Source: Dyadobacter sp. CY312 (GTDB lineage: Bacteria > Bacteroidota > Bacteroidia > Cytophagales > Spirosomataceae). Taken from it: a stretch of 64,000 nucleotides of DNA. The translations under genes were made by a program, and so were the position numbers. Below the pieces are notes generated by a model that was not told the DNA's origin, did not search any database, and saw only the letters and a list, made by a program, of their open reading frames with translations. Positions 6,172-14,639 of this stretch are shown here, piece by piece. Position 1 is the stretch's first letter. Each line of letters begins with the position of its first letter. Where the stretch lies: assembly GCF_021390535.1 (NCBI RefSeq), contig NZ_JAJUXG010000001.1, positions 310,001 through 374,000 on the forward strand, given 5' to 3'.

Positions 6172-8651
6172 TGGCAGGAGATGTTAGCGCAAGTAACATA
6201 CGTATTGGCGCAAGTATTCAGGGTTTATTAGATGGCTTAAAAAGAGGATCATCGGCAGTAAAAACCATGACCTTCGATATGAATAACCGGCTCGCCGACG
6301 CATACCGTCGCGCCAATAAAGAGCAAAGCGTTTTTCGTGGCGGACTGTTAAAGTTAGGGGATGATCTGCAAGGCATAGCCGGTAAAATGGCTATGATTGG
6401 CACTTTGCCAACGCTCATGGCAGCAGGAAAAGCATTCAAGGACTACTCTGAACTTGAAAAGCTTGAAAAAGGTTTGACCCGCTACGGCGAGACGCTGGAA
6501 ACTGTAAGAGAGATTGCCAAATTGCCAAACATTGGTGTTTTTGATGCTGCAAAATCTCTGATTAGCTTAAAGGCCATGAAAATGAGTAGCGACCTTGCTA
6601 CTCGATCAATTAAAGCATTTGCCAACGCTATCACCGATGCGGGCGGCTCAGCTGTTGATCTGGAACCTGCATTGGTTAACCTTCGACAATTCCAATCAAC
6701 CAAACACATCAATCAGGTTGACTTGCGTCAGCTTGCGGCTCGTATGCCGCAAACAATGGATGCAATGCAGGGTGCATTCAAAACTCAGGATACCGAAGAG
6801 CTGAACAAAAAAATGTCAGAAATGGGTTCTGATGCTTTTATTGACAAATTCATTAAGGAGCTGGAAAAAATTCCTAAAGCTGGTGGAGGCGCAGCCACGG
6901 CCATGGAACAATTAGGAGACAGTTTTCTTTTCTTCTCTGCATCTATTGGCAAAGGGATTGACGAGACATTCAAAGTCAGCGAGAAACTGCACGCTATTGG
7001 TGGAGTGCTGGACAATTTATCAACCAACTTCGCCAACCTCACTCCCGAGGCTCAGAAATCAATATTCGCAGTTGGCGCCATCGCTGTGGTGATGCCCGCG
7101 GTTGTGGGTGCGATTGGTGGATTGATAAAACTGTTGCCTCTTTTAGCTACTGGTTTTGGCTTAATATCTGCTCCGATCGCAGCCACTATTGCGGTGGTAG
7201 GTATTGCTGCTGCTGCAATTATTACACAATGGGATAGCGTAAAAGCTTTTCTGGTGGAATCTACCTGGTGGAATACGCTAGTAGGTGCTGCAAAATCGGG
7301 ACTAGGAATGATTACAGAAACCTTCAAGGTAGTAATCAATTTCATTCAAGGCGATTGGGGCAATATGGGTAAAGCGCTCGTGAATATCTTTAAAAATTCC
7401 GCTAACCTTGTTTTAACTGCCGTCGCCGGGATGGCGAAGGGTGTTTTAGGGTTGTTCGGAACTTTCAATGAGGCTATCGGATTCGATGCTCTTGGAAAAG
7501 GGATTAGCAAGTTTGTGAAAGGGATAGATCCGATGGTCGACAAAATGAAATTCGACGTTCCAGATTCGTTTTCTTTTGCAAAAGAGGCTATTGGAGGCAT
7601 TGGAAAAGCCTTTACCGGTACGGTTCCTCCAATAGAAAAGTCAACAAAAGCAGTTGGAGACGCAGCAGATGCACAAGAAAAACTTACCCAAATTCAGTTT
7701 GAGCTTTGGTCTGTAAACTTAGCCAATAAATATTATGAGGAAGCTGATGCACTTGAAGCCGCAAAAAAGAAGCAGCTAGAATATCTTAAAGGGTATAAGG
7801 ATATTCAGGTTGAGATGGCCAAGCCTATTGGATGGTCACTTAAAACCAGGAGTTATGAGGATGTTCAGTCGGATGTAAGGTCGCGAGCATCAAGTAATGT
7901 TTCAAAAATCGCAAGTAGTGAATATACAGATCGATCAATAAAAGAAGATGCTACCAAAAAACTTTTTGGCGCTTTTGAGGGGTCAATGGATATCGGAAAG
8001 ATTCAAAAATATTTTGCAGCAATTCCAAGGATAGCAGGCGAGTCTTTAATGGAATATGAGGCAAAGCTTGAAAGGTTTGGTGCTGTTTCGGCGCAACTAA
8101 GTTCCCAAATGTCATCAGCGTTCAAAGATATGGCAGTGAACGTTTCTGTTGGGTTTGGTGAAATGCTTGGCGATCTGATGACAGGAATTGACGGACTGGA
8201 TTCTTTTGCTGGTAAGGTGGTAGGCGCTTTGTCTGGCCTCTTGAAGGAAATGGGCAAGGCGATGATTGCGGCAGGTACTGCCGGATTGGCTCTTAAACTT
8301 CTTATGAAGAATCCAGCATTAACACTTGCTGCCGGTATTGGGCTTGTGGCGGTCGGGCAAGCGCTGAATAACAACATCGGAAAGTCTCTTGACAAAACAT
8401 CCATGACGGCTTTTGCGGACGGCGGTTTTGCTCACAAAGATATGATAGCTCGTGTCGGAGATAACCGAAACGCAAGATTTGATCCTGAGATGATAGCGCC
8501 ATATTCGAAAGTGGATCAATCAATCAAAAAATCTATTTCGGAAAGTGGAGGAAGAGGCATTGGGCAAATCGAAGTTATAGGTCGCATATCTGGTAGTGAT
8601 ATTCTATTAATCTCAGATCGCGCAAGGGAAACTCAAAACGCAATATTTTAA
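6171..8651 (+). CDS. Tail tape measure protein
   Basis: 826 aa. It has the typical composition: a conserved N-terminal tape-measure domain (residues about 60-250, with YSELEKLEKGLTRYGETLETV and DLRQLAARMPQTMDAMQGAF, like the tape_meas_nterm family), a hydrophobic centre (residues about 300-345, several membrane-like stretches), Ala/Gly-rich helices and a second hydrophobic block near residues 680-725. Such segments are thought to insert into or span the host envelope during DNA ejection. By the usual ~1.5 A per residue rule the tail would be very roughly 120 nm (inference). It follows the chaperones directly and is followed without gap by the tail-tip gene. Confidence 0.88.
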   Translation: MAGDVSASNIRIGASIQGLLDGLKRGSSAVKTMTFDMNNRLADAYRRANKEQSVFRGGLLKLGDDLQGIAGKMAMIGTLPTLMAAGKAFKDYSELEKLEKGLTRYGETLETVREIAKLPNIGVFDAAKSLISLKAMKMSSDLATRSIKAFANAITDAGGSAVDLEPALVNLRQFQSTKHINQVDLRQLAARMPQTMDAMQGAFKTQDTEELNKKMSEMGSDAFIDKFIKELEKIPKAGGGAATAMEQLGDSFLFFSASIGKGIDETFKVSEKLHAIGGVLDNLSTNFANLTPEAQKSIFAVGAIAVVMPAVVGAIGGLIKLLPLLATGFGLISAPIAATIAVVGIAAAAIITQWDSVKAFLVESTWWNTLVGAAKSGLGMITETFKVVINFIQGDWGNMGKALVNIFKNSANLVLTAVAGMAKGVLGLFGTFNEAIGFDALGKGISKFVKGIDPMVDKMKFDVPDSFSFAKEAIGGIGKAFTGTVPPIEKSTKAVGDAADAQEKLTQIQFELWSVNLANKYYEEADALEAAKKKQLEYLKGYKDIQVEMAKPIGWSLKTRSYEDVQSDVRSRASSNVSKIASSEYTDRSIKEDATKKLFGAFEGSMDIGKIQKYFAAIPRIAGESLMEYEAKLERFGAVSAQLSSQMSSAFKDMAVNVSVGFGEMLGDLMTGIDGLDSFAGKVVGALSGLLKEMGKAMIAAGTAGLALKLLMKNPALTLAAGIGLVAVGQALNNNIGKSLDKTSMTAFADGGFAHKDMIARVGDNRNARFDPEMIAPYSKVDQSIKKSISESGGRGIGQIEVIGRISGSDILLISDRARETQNAIF

Positions 8652-11600
8652 ATGGCAATAGGAGCATTTGGTAAAAAGTATTTTGTGCCATACGAAGGTC
8701 AGGGAGGAAGTAAAAGGGAAATACAGATATTTGCCAACGGATACAGCGCGCCTCCTATTGAATGGAAAGGTGGTTCCAAGCCGTGGATCATTGAGAAGGG
8801 TGCCGCTGATGATTTGTTTGATGGGCTAATCGTTTCTTCTGTCGCTACCATTGAAGTGCTTCTGGAAGAAAGGTTTGATTTTACGGAGTTTCTAACATCC
8901 AGACAAAGCCATTTGGTAAACCTGGTAAATACCGACACTGACGAGATCATGTGGTCTGGATGGGTGGAACCTCACGACGGTAATTCACCATACAGTAAGC
9001 CTCCACACCTCATGGTTTTCAAGGCCAGTTGTGGACTTGCTCAATTGAAGCGTATCAAATGGACACAAGCCGTTACAGAGGTTGTCAGAAAACCGACTAT
9101 TGAGATCGTTAGAAGATGTCTTTTTCTAACAGGTCATTCGCTCAACTTGAACACTTCGGTTTTTGCTACTGAGGAAGTAATGCCACCAGGTGACCCACTG
9201 GCCGGGTATAGAATTAATACCGACCGTTACTATGATGGTACGGTCCGACTGTATGCCTATGATATTCTTGCGGATATTTTAGAAAAGCACAATTCAGAGA
9301 TTTTTCAGGAGCGGAACGAATGGGTAATTCGCAGCCTTCCGGATCAAGCAAGAGGCTACACCAGTAAGCGAAGGTACACTCCTGATGGATCTAGTCTCGG
9401 AACGGTCGCACAGGAATTGGATTACAGAATCAACACCAATCAGGCGGTATCTCTTAGCACCGGCAACAGATCGGCTTTGCGTCCAATTAAAAAGTGGTCA
9501 GCATCTGCTAATCTTTTACCGTATACAAATCCTTTCCAAAACGGAGATCTTCGGAATTGGGACGGAACTACTTTCCCGGGATGGAACCTCGCACCAATGG
9601 AAGGGAACTGGTCAAAGTTTGACACAGGAAACCCAAAGACCCCTTTTGCAATCAAAATAACTGGCTTTACGGCAGTTCAAGACCTTGTTAAGCATAAGAG
9701 AAACTTTTGGGGGCGTGTTAAAACTACACCGCAGGAACCGGCTAAATATATTGAATCTGCGCAGCTCGTTTTTAACCCACAAGAAGAAAAAACTACTATC
9801 ACAATTCCTTACAGACTGGAAGCAAGGATTGATCCGGCAGAATTATCATTAATTGTTGCAGTATGGACTGAACGTGAAAATGGAGCTGATAGAATTTGGT
9901 TACAAGAGGATGGTAAGTGGGGATCTGGATGGACTGTTATTCCATTTAAAGGAGGATCAAGTCAAATTGATAAAGAACCTACTGAGGCAAGATTAGAAGT
10001 AGACACACGTACTCTAAATGCTGTAAAAAACTGGGTTCCAAGCTCTCAGCTACCACCTCCATACAAAATACTGCGCGTTAGAATCTATCAGGTTATAGGA
10101 TGGGGCGGATATCCAGGTGTTGACATGCTGGAATTAAAAATTTATGGAATTTATGTAAACAAAACTGATACCACCTTTACCGGACCGACTACCGTAGGAT
10201 ACACGATCAACGCGAATAGTACGGTTGAAGATGATAGCCGGGCGGTACAGTTGTTAACAGCCGAAGTGCATGGTAATCATCTTACCGGAATTACCCTTGA
10301 CCTGAACAACGATATCAATACGGCCAGATGGAGCAGACCAGGTTTCGTTGATGAAAGACGGTCACTTTTAGGGTTGATGATATTTGAAAGAATTGCCCTG
10401 ACTTCACCCCCATTGAAAGTAATCGCAGTTGAAATAAAGGTATTACCAGAGCAACCGGATTTACTTTATGAAAACTTCCTGATTTTTAATGATGCAGGCG
10501 AAGAGCGCTTTAAAATTGTCCGTTATCAATATATTGAACATTCGAGAACTGCAAAAATTACAGCTGTTGAGCTTAAATATCTGGTTCCTGCGGATCTAAC
10601 AGGAATGTCTCAAATCGGCGACCAAACCTCATTTGATAATAATGGTACGGGAGAAGTAAGCGAGGTTGTTGAATCAACCACAGGAACAGGAACGAAACCG
10701 GTTGAAGATGATCTTGAAGGTGAAAAAGTGGTGCTCGACACCGAGAATATTACCGTTGAATTCATTGTTGCTGAGGAAAACGAAGAGGATATTGATATCC
10801 TGGACATTTTAGGAATCGAAATAGAAGATCTTGAAGGATTAACTTTTGATGTGATTTCTAAGCCTACCTGGTTAAATATTGAGATGGGCGATGATGGTGT
10901 ATGGATATTGTCAGGCATCCCGCCGCAAAGTGGGTCCTTTACAGCAATGTATACAGTTACTGATGAGTTTGAAGATATTTCGACAGGTAAGATTATAATT
11001 ACAGTCAAACCTTCCGAAGACTTTGCCGAAACCTGGCCACCGGTTTTTACGGATCTTCCGGACATGTATTTCACCATTGGCAAGGAATCCACTGCTGAGA
11101 TCCTGCTTACTGATTACATGGATGAAGAGCATGCATTGGCTAAGGGTTACTCATTCCGAATATTTGGTAGTCCTGCATGGGTAAGTGAACATACTGTGAT
11201 ATTTATGAATTTGGCTGTAACAGGCAAACCAACAACTCTTGAAGCTCGTCAGATATTAGTTGAGATCAAAGATTCAATTGGAAGAAAGGATCTGATTACT
11301 ATCAACCTGGTTGTTCTGCCAGTTCCTAAACACACTTACACGATCATGGATACCGATTTGGTTTCTATTGTTGGTGAAGTGCCCGGCTCGTATGAATTGC
11401 CTGCAAAATGGGATTTTCGCAGCAAGGTTGAAGGAAAACACGACCGAATTGTCCGGACGCTGAAAGGAGGCGGTCCACTTAGTGATGAGCTTGATATTTC
11501 CAAAGATGAGGAAGTAACTGAAACAGATCTGGCAACTTACCGGATGTTCCAGGATACGGGCGGAGTAATTACCGAGGCTGGCCAGTTCACATACACAGAA

Positions 11601-12941
11601 GAGGTCTATTTGGGTTCGGCTCTGGTAAGCTCCAATACGGTTGACTTTGTGTTGTATGATGAGGAATATCTTGCAAAGCTGAAAGCATTCCTGACAGTGG
11701 CCAGCGTCAGCGTTGGCGAGATCAATCCAGACGGCTCAACAGTATTTGACAATTACGAAAACTGGAATCCTGTTTTTGAGCTTACCGACGTCGAGCACGA
11801 CGAGGTAATTCTTACCATGGGTGAACATACCAGAACGTATTCACTGGAAGAATCTGCATTGTCCGGAATTTATTCTTTGTTCGAAGAAGATCAGGAATTT
11901 CAAAGTGGCGTATATAGCGTAGGGTTAATAACAAAACTGGCAGGTGTTGAGGTTTTGAAAAGGACTTACAAGTTTGAAATATCAGCAGCTGATCCAAAAC
12001 CTGATGCAGGGTTTGAATTAATTTCATACAAACCAGGCACAAGTAACTATACAGTTGTTGGCGATCTACCAGCAACAAACGGGTTTCTTGAACTTCCCGA
12101 CGCGTACGGAGTAATGTTTGTGCCAGACATAGAAATCAGCTCATTTGAGTGGAAATACTATAAACTTGATGATGGTGGTTTTACTGAGGTTGATATTGAA
12201 AGTTTAACCGGATATCCTCAAAAAATAACCTTCTCAGAGCCTGTTGTTAACGAGAAAATACTTATTTTTGGAGGTAAGAAATCAACTCAAATAACAGACA
12301 TTCACGAAGTCGGGCGTTTTCGCGCTGATGGTATTGCACGTGATGCATCTGGTAAGATTTTACAACTTGTTAAAGCGGATTGGACGTTTCGTGAAAAACT
12401 AGCACCTGGGGATTATTCAGGTTTAGAATTCTGGAATGTAGCTGAGAGTGGAAGTACTCAGATTGATCCGGATATGCCATCAACTGGGGCAACTTACGAA
12501 ATTCCTGTTCTACCAAAGTACTGGTCTGTCAGATTTCATGAGTTTAAATCCGGCGCTACGTTTGATAGACTAACCATGACGTTAAAACGGAACGGTGTCA
12601 TCTTAGGCCACAGGGGACCGCTTGACGAGTTCATGGCTTATGATGAATACGACGAGCCGATCAATAATGCAGTTGATAATTATCCGTACGTATGGGGGAC
12701 TGCAACCGGTGGAGATGGGAAGAGAAAGTTATTCATATTTCCGACAACAGCCACAGGTAATATTGACGAGCCGGATGTTTATGAGGTGATTGTAAAAGGG
12801 TATCTGAATGACGTATTGATTGATGAAACATCATCTATTTTTAACCTGGTTGCGCCACTACCTGAGCCTGAAATAAAGGATTGTTGCAGCGAAGGAGGTG
12901 GACCACTATTATGGAACGGCGGATTTGATCCGGAATGGTAG
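8652..12941 (+). CDS. Large tail-tip / host-contact protein with Ig-like domains
   Basis: 1429 aa, starting right after the tape measure stop, where distal-tail and tail-associated proteins are encoded. The N-terminal ~480 residues form a beta-rich domain of unknown family and may do the Dit/Tal job. Residues about 700-795 and 797-895 look like two putative Ig-fold (He_PIG-like) domains: each has the signature of a hydrophobic strand, a P-W-L/P-A-W turn (SKPTWLNIEM, GSPAWVSEHT), a G-P loop (LSGIPPQSG, VTGKPTT) and a final V/I strand. The rest is further beta-repeat material. The extreme C-terminus is Cys-rich (KDCCSEGGG) and ends LWNGGFDPEW, a tag shared with the next protein. Specific receptor unknown. 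Confidence 0.68.
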   Translation: MAIGAFGKKYFVPYEGQGGSKREIQIFANGYSAPPIEWKGGSKPWIIEKGAADDLFDGLIVSSVATIEVLLEERFDFTEFLTSRQSHLVNLVNTDTDEIMWSGWVEPHDGNSPYSKPPHLMVFKASCGLAQLKRIKWTQAVTEVVRKPTIEIVRRCLFLTGHSLNLNTSVFATEEVMPPGDPLAGYRINTDRYYDGTVRLYAYDILADILEKHNSEIFQERNEWVIRSLPDQARGYTSKRRYTPDGSSLGTVAQELDYRINTNQAVSLSTGNRSALRPIKKWSASANLLPYTNPFQNGDLRNWDGTTFPGWNLAPMEGNWSKFDTGNPKTPFAIKITGFTAVQDLVKHKRNFWGRVKTTPQEPAKYIESAQLVFNPQEEKTTITIPYRLEARIDPAELSLIVAVWTERENGADRIWLQEDGKWGSGWTVIPFKGGSSQIDKEPTEARLEVDTRTLNAVKNWVPSSQLPPPYKILRVRIYQVIGWGGYPGVDMLELKIYGIYVNKTDTTFTGPTTVGYTINANSTVEDDSRAVQLLTAEVHGNHLTGITLDLNNDINTARWSRPGFVDERRSLLGLMIFERIALTSPPLKVIAVEIKVLPEQPDLLYENFLIFNDAGEERFKIVRYQYIEHSRTAKITAVELKYLVPADLTGMSQIGDQTSFDNNGTGEVSEVVESTTGTGTKPVEDDLEGEKVVLDTENITVEFIVAEENEEDIDILDILGIEIEDLEGLTFDVISKPTWLNIEMGDDGVWILSGIPPQSGSFTAMYTVTDEFEDISTGKIIITVKPSEDFAETWPPVFTDLPDMYFTIGKESTAEILLTDYMDEEHALAKGYSFRIFGSPAWVSEHTVIFMNLAVTGKPTTLEARQILVEIKDSIGRKDLITINLVVLPVPKHTYTIMDTDLVSIVGEVPGSYELPAKWDFRSKVEGKHDRIVRTLKGGGPLSDELDISKDEEVTETDLATYRMFQDTGGVITEAGQFTYTEEVYLGSALVSSNTVDFVLYDEEYLAKLKAFLTVASVSVGEINPDGSTVFDNYENWNPVFELTDVEHDEVILTMGEHTRTYSLEESALSGIYSLFEEDQEFQSGVYSVGLITKLAGVEVLKRTYKFEISAADPKPDAGFELISYKPGTSNYTVVGDLPATNGFLELPDAYGVMFVPDIEISSFEWKYYKLDDGGFTEVDIESLTGYPQKITFSEPVVNEKILIFGGKKSTQITDIHEVGRFRADGIARDASGKILQLVKADWTFREKLAPGDYSGLEFWNVAESGSTQIDPDMPSTGATYEIPVLPKYWSVRFHEFKSGATFDRLTMTLKRNGVILGHRGPLDEFMAYDEYDEPINNAVDNYPYVWGTATGGDGKRKLFIFPTTATGNIDEPDVYEVIVKGYLNDVLIDETSSIFNLVAPLPEPEIKDCCSEGGGPLLWNGGFDPEW

Positions 12942-12967
12942 AAATTACATTAAACACACATTGAAAT

Positions 12968-14347
12968 ATGGCAGTTGAACAATTAAGCGATTGGAGAGTT
13001 GTGAACTTTCCTGCTGTTCCTACTCCTGGAAGGCGCTACAATAAAAAAGCCCCTTCTGACACAGGATACCGACCAGCTTTAACGAATGCCGCTGGTGTTC
13101 TGATTCAGCTCGACGCGCCAACGGTTGCCGAAATGGCCGCTGGTCTTGACTTGAAACAAAATCTTATTCCAGTTGGGCCCGCTGGATCTTATTATGCCGA
13201 TGATAAGACATGGAAGTTGCTTAACAAAGGTGCTGTTGGACTTGGAAATGTTGATAATACTTCTGATGCAAACAAACCTCTTTCCACTGCAGTAGTAGCA
13301 GCGTTGGCTTTAAAGGCAAACGATGCGGATGTTGTTAAATTAACCGGCAATCAAACCGTCGCTGGAATTAAAACATTCTCCGCTTCGCCTGTTGTTCCCA
13401 ACGCAAGCAACGCCAATCAGGCGGCGGCGTATGGTCAGGTAACTACCGCTGATGCGGCTTTGCAAACACAGATTGACAATCTAAATACAACTGCTGCTAC
13501 TGGTTTAAAATACAAAGGGGATATTGATGCTTCAACAAATCCGAACTTTCCAGCGGCTGCAATTGGGGATACTTACATCATATCAACAGCCGGAAAAATT
13601 GGCGGAGCGGCAGGTAAAGAGGTAAGCGTGGGAAACATGCTTGTCGCAAAAGCTGTCACAGCCGCCGGAACACTTGCGGCTGTGGGTGCTAACTGGACGA
13701 TCATTCAATCTGATCTTGACCAGGCCACAGAAATTGTTGCTGGATTTACAAGATATGCGACGAATGCAGAAAACCTTGCAGGCGCAATTAGTAACGCAGC
13801 GGTACACCCTGCGGGAATGCAGGCAAAAATTAACAGTACTGCAATTAAATTCGATGCAGCTCAGGCCTTAACAGCACCTCAAAAAGCGCAAGGTTGGGCG
13901 AACTTGGGTATTGCGTTCGGGTCAACTGCCGGTACGTTCGCACAGGGTGATGATGCAAGATTCACAGCCGCTTCGGCAGGTGCTAACAGGTGGATATTTG
14001 GAGCAGGGACAGCGGCTGACTTGAATACAAGAGCTGTTCTTGGTGGTGTTGGTGGTTGGGGAGGTGGCGCACCAAATGCTCCTGGTTCATTTGGCTCCAT
14101 ACTTACTTGGGTTGCTGGCTCAACCACAGGAAATGCAGTAAGTGGCAGTTGGAATAACAGAATTATGACAACAACAGGCGGCGACTGGTTTGTGCAGACT
14201 GGGGGCGGCACTGGTGTAGAAACCTCTAACTGGGGCGCTCAGTACCAAATCTGGACATCAAAGCAATTTACGCAAACAAACATTAATAGCTGGAACAACG
14301 CGGCAAGCGCAATGCTTTGGAATGGCGGGGCTGATCCGGAATGGTAA
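12968..14347 (+). CDS. Tail fibre protein with C-terminal LWNGGADPEW tag
   Basis: 459 aa. The N-terminal ~100 residues include a loop GRRYNKKAPSDTGYRPALTNAAG and segment LGNVDNTSDANKPLSTAVVAALALKAN, a repeat type common in phage tail fibres. A middle section is Ala/Gly/Thr-rich and fibrous. Residues about 340-445 form a module (beginning WIFGAGTAADLNTRA, ending SKQFTQTNINSWNN) that recurs twice in the fibre gene at 14639. The last ten residues nearly repeat the end of the upstream protein. Gly-rich, beta-structured composition and place after the tail tip support a receptor-binding or side-fibre role. Confidence 0.72.
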   Translation: MAVEQLSDWRVVNFPAVPTPGRRYNKKAPSDTGYRPALTNAAGVLIQLDAPTVAEMAAGLDLKQNLIPVGPAGSYYADDKTWKLLNKGAVGLGNVDNTSDANKPLSTAVVAALALKANDADVVKLTGNQTVAGIKTFSASPVVPNASNANQAAAYGQVTTADAALQTQIDNLNTTAATGLKYKGDIDASTNPNFPAAAIGDTYIISTAGKIGGAAGKEVSVGNMLVAKAVTAAGTLAAVGANWTIIQSDLDQATEIVAGFTRYATNAENLAGAISNAAVHPAGMQAKINSTAIKFDAAQALTAPQKAQGWANLGIAFGSTAGTFAQGDDARFTAASAGANRWIFGAGTAADLNTRAVLGGVGGWGGGAPNAPGSFGSILTWVAGSTTGNAVSGSWNNRIMTTTGGDWFVQTGGGTGVETSNWGAQYQIWTSKQFTQTNINSWNNAASAMLWNGGADPEW

Positions 14348-14366
14348 TCATAAATCGAATATAATA

Positions 14367-14639
14367 ATGACACTAAAAACAGAAATAGACGCCTTTGATC
14401 GCATTATGTCAAATATGGACAAGGGATTTCAGGCTGGCGCATTTGGTCTTAGAGACGCAATGCAAATCGTTCCAGATCTTCAATTAGTCGCCACATTGCT
14501 AAACACTCCTGAGCCGGAACTGATAAACAAATTTCTAGCCCAGCCAGTGAATGAATGGGATCAAGGCGAACAAATATCCGAAGATCAGATAGTTGTGCCA
14601 GGCACGAATGACAAAGTAGCGAAGAAGAGAACTAACTAA
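14367..14639 (+). CDS. Small tail-region protein (90 aa), function unknown
   Basis: Start chosen at ATG 14367 because it lies 19 bp after the fibre stop; an upstream in-frame ATG at 14322 would overlap the fibre gene. The sequence is acidic and mostly helical (TEIDAFDRIMSNMDKGFQAGAFG, then PDLQLVATLLNTPEPELINKFL) without signal peptide or membrane segment. Its stop overlaps the next fibre start (TAATG), so it is probably translated with it. Small proteins sandwiched between fibre genes often act as fibre assembly chaperones; that role is only a guess here. Confidence 0.55.
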   Translation: MTLKTEIDAFDRIMSNMDKGFQAGAFGLRDAMQIVPDLQLVATLLNTPEPELINKFLAQPVNEWDQGEQISEDQIVVPGTNDKVAKKRTN

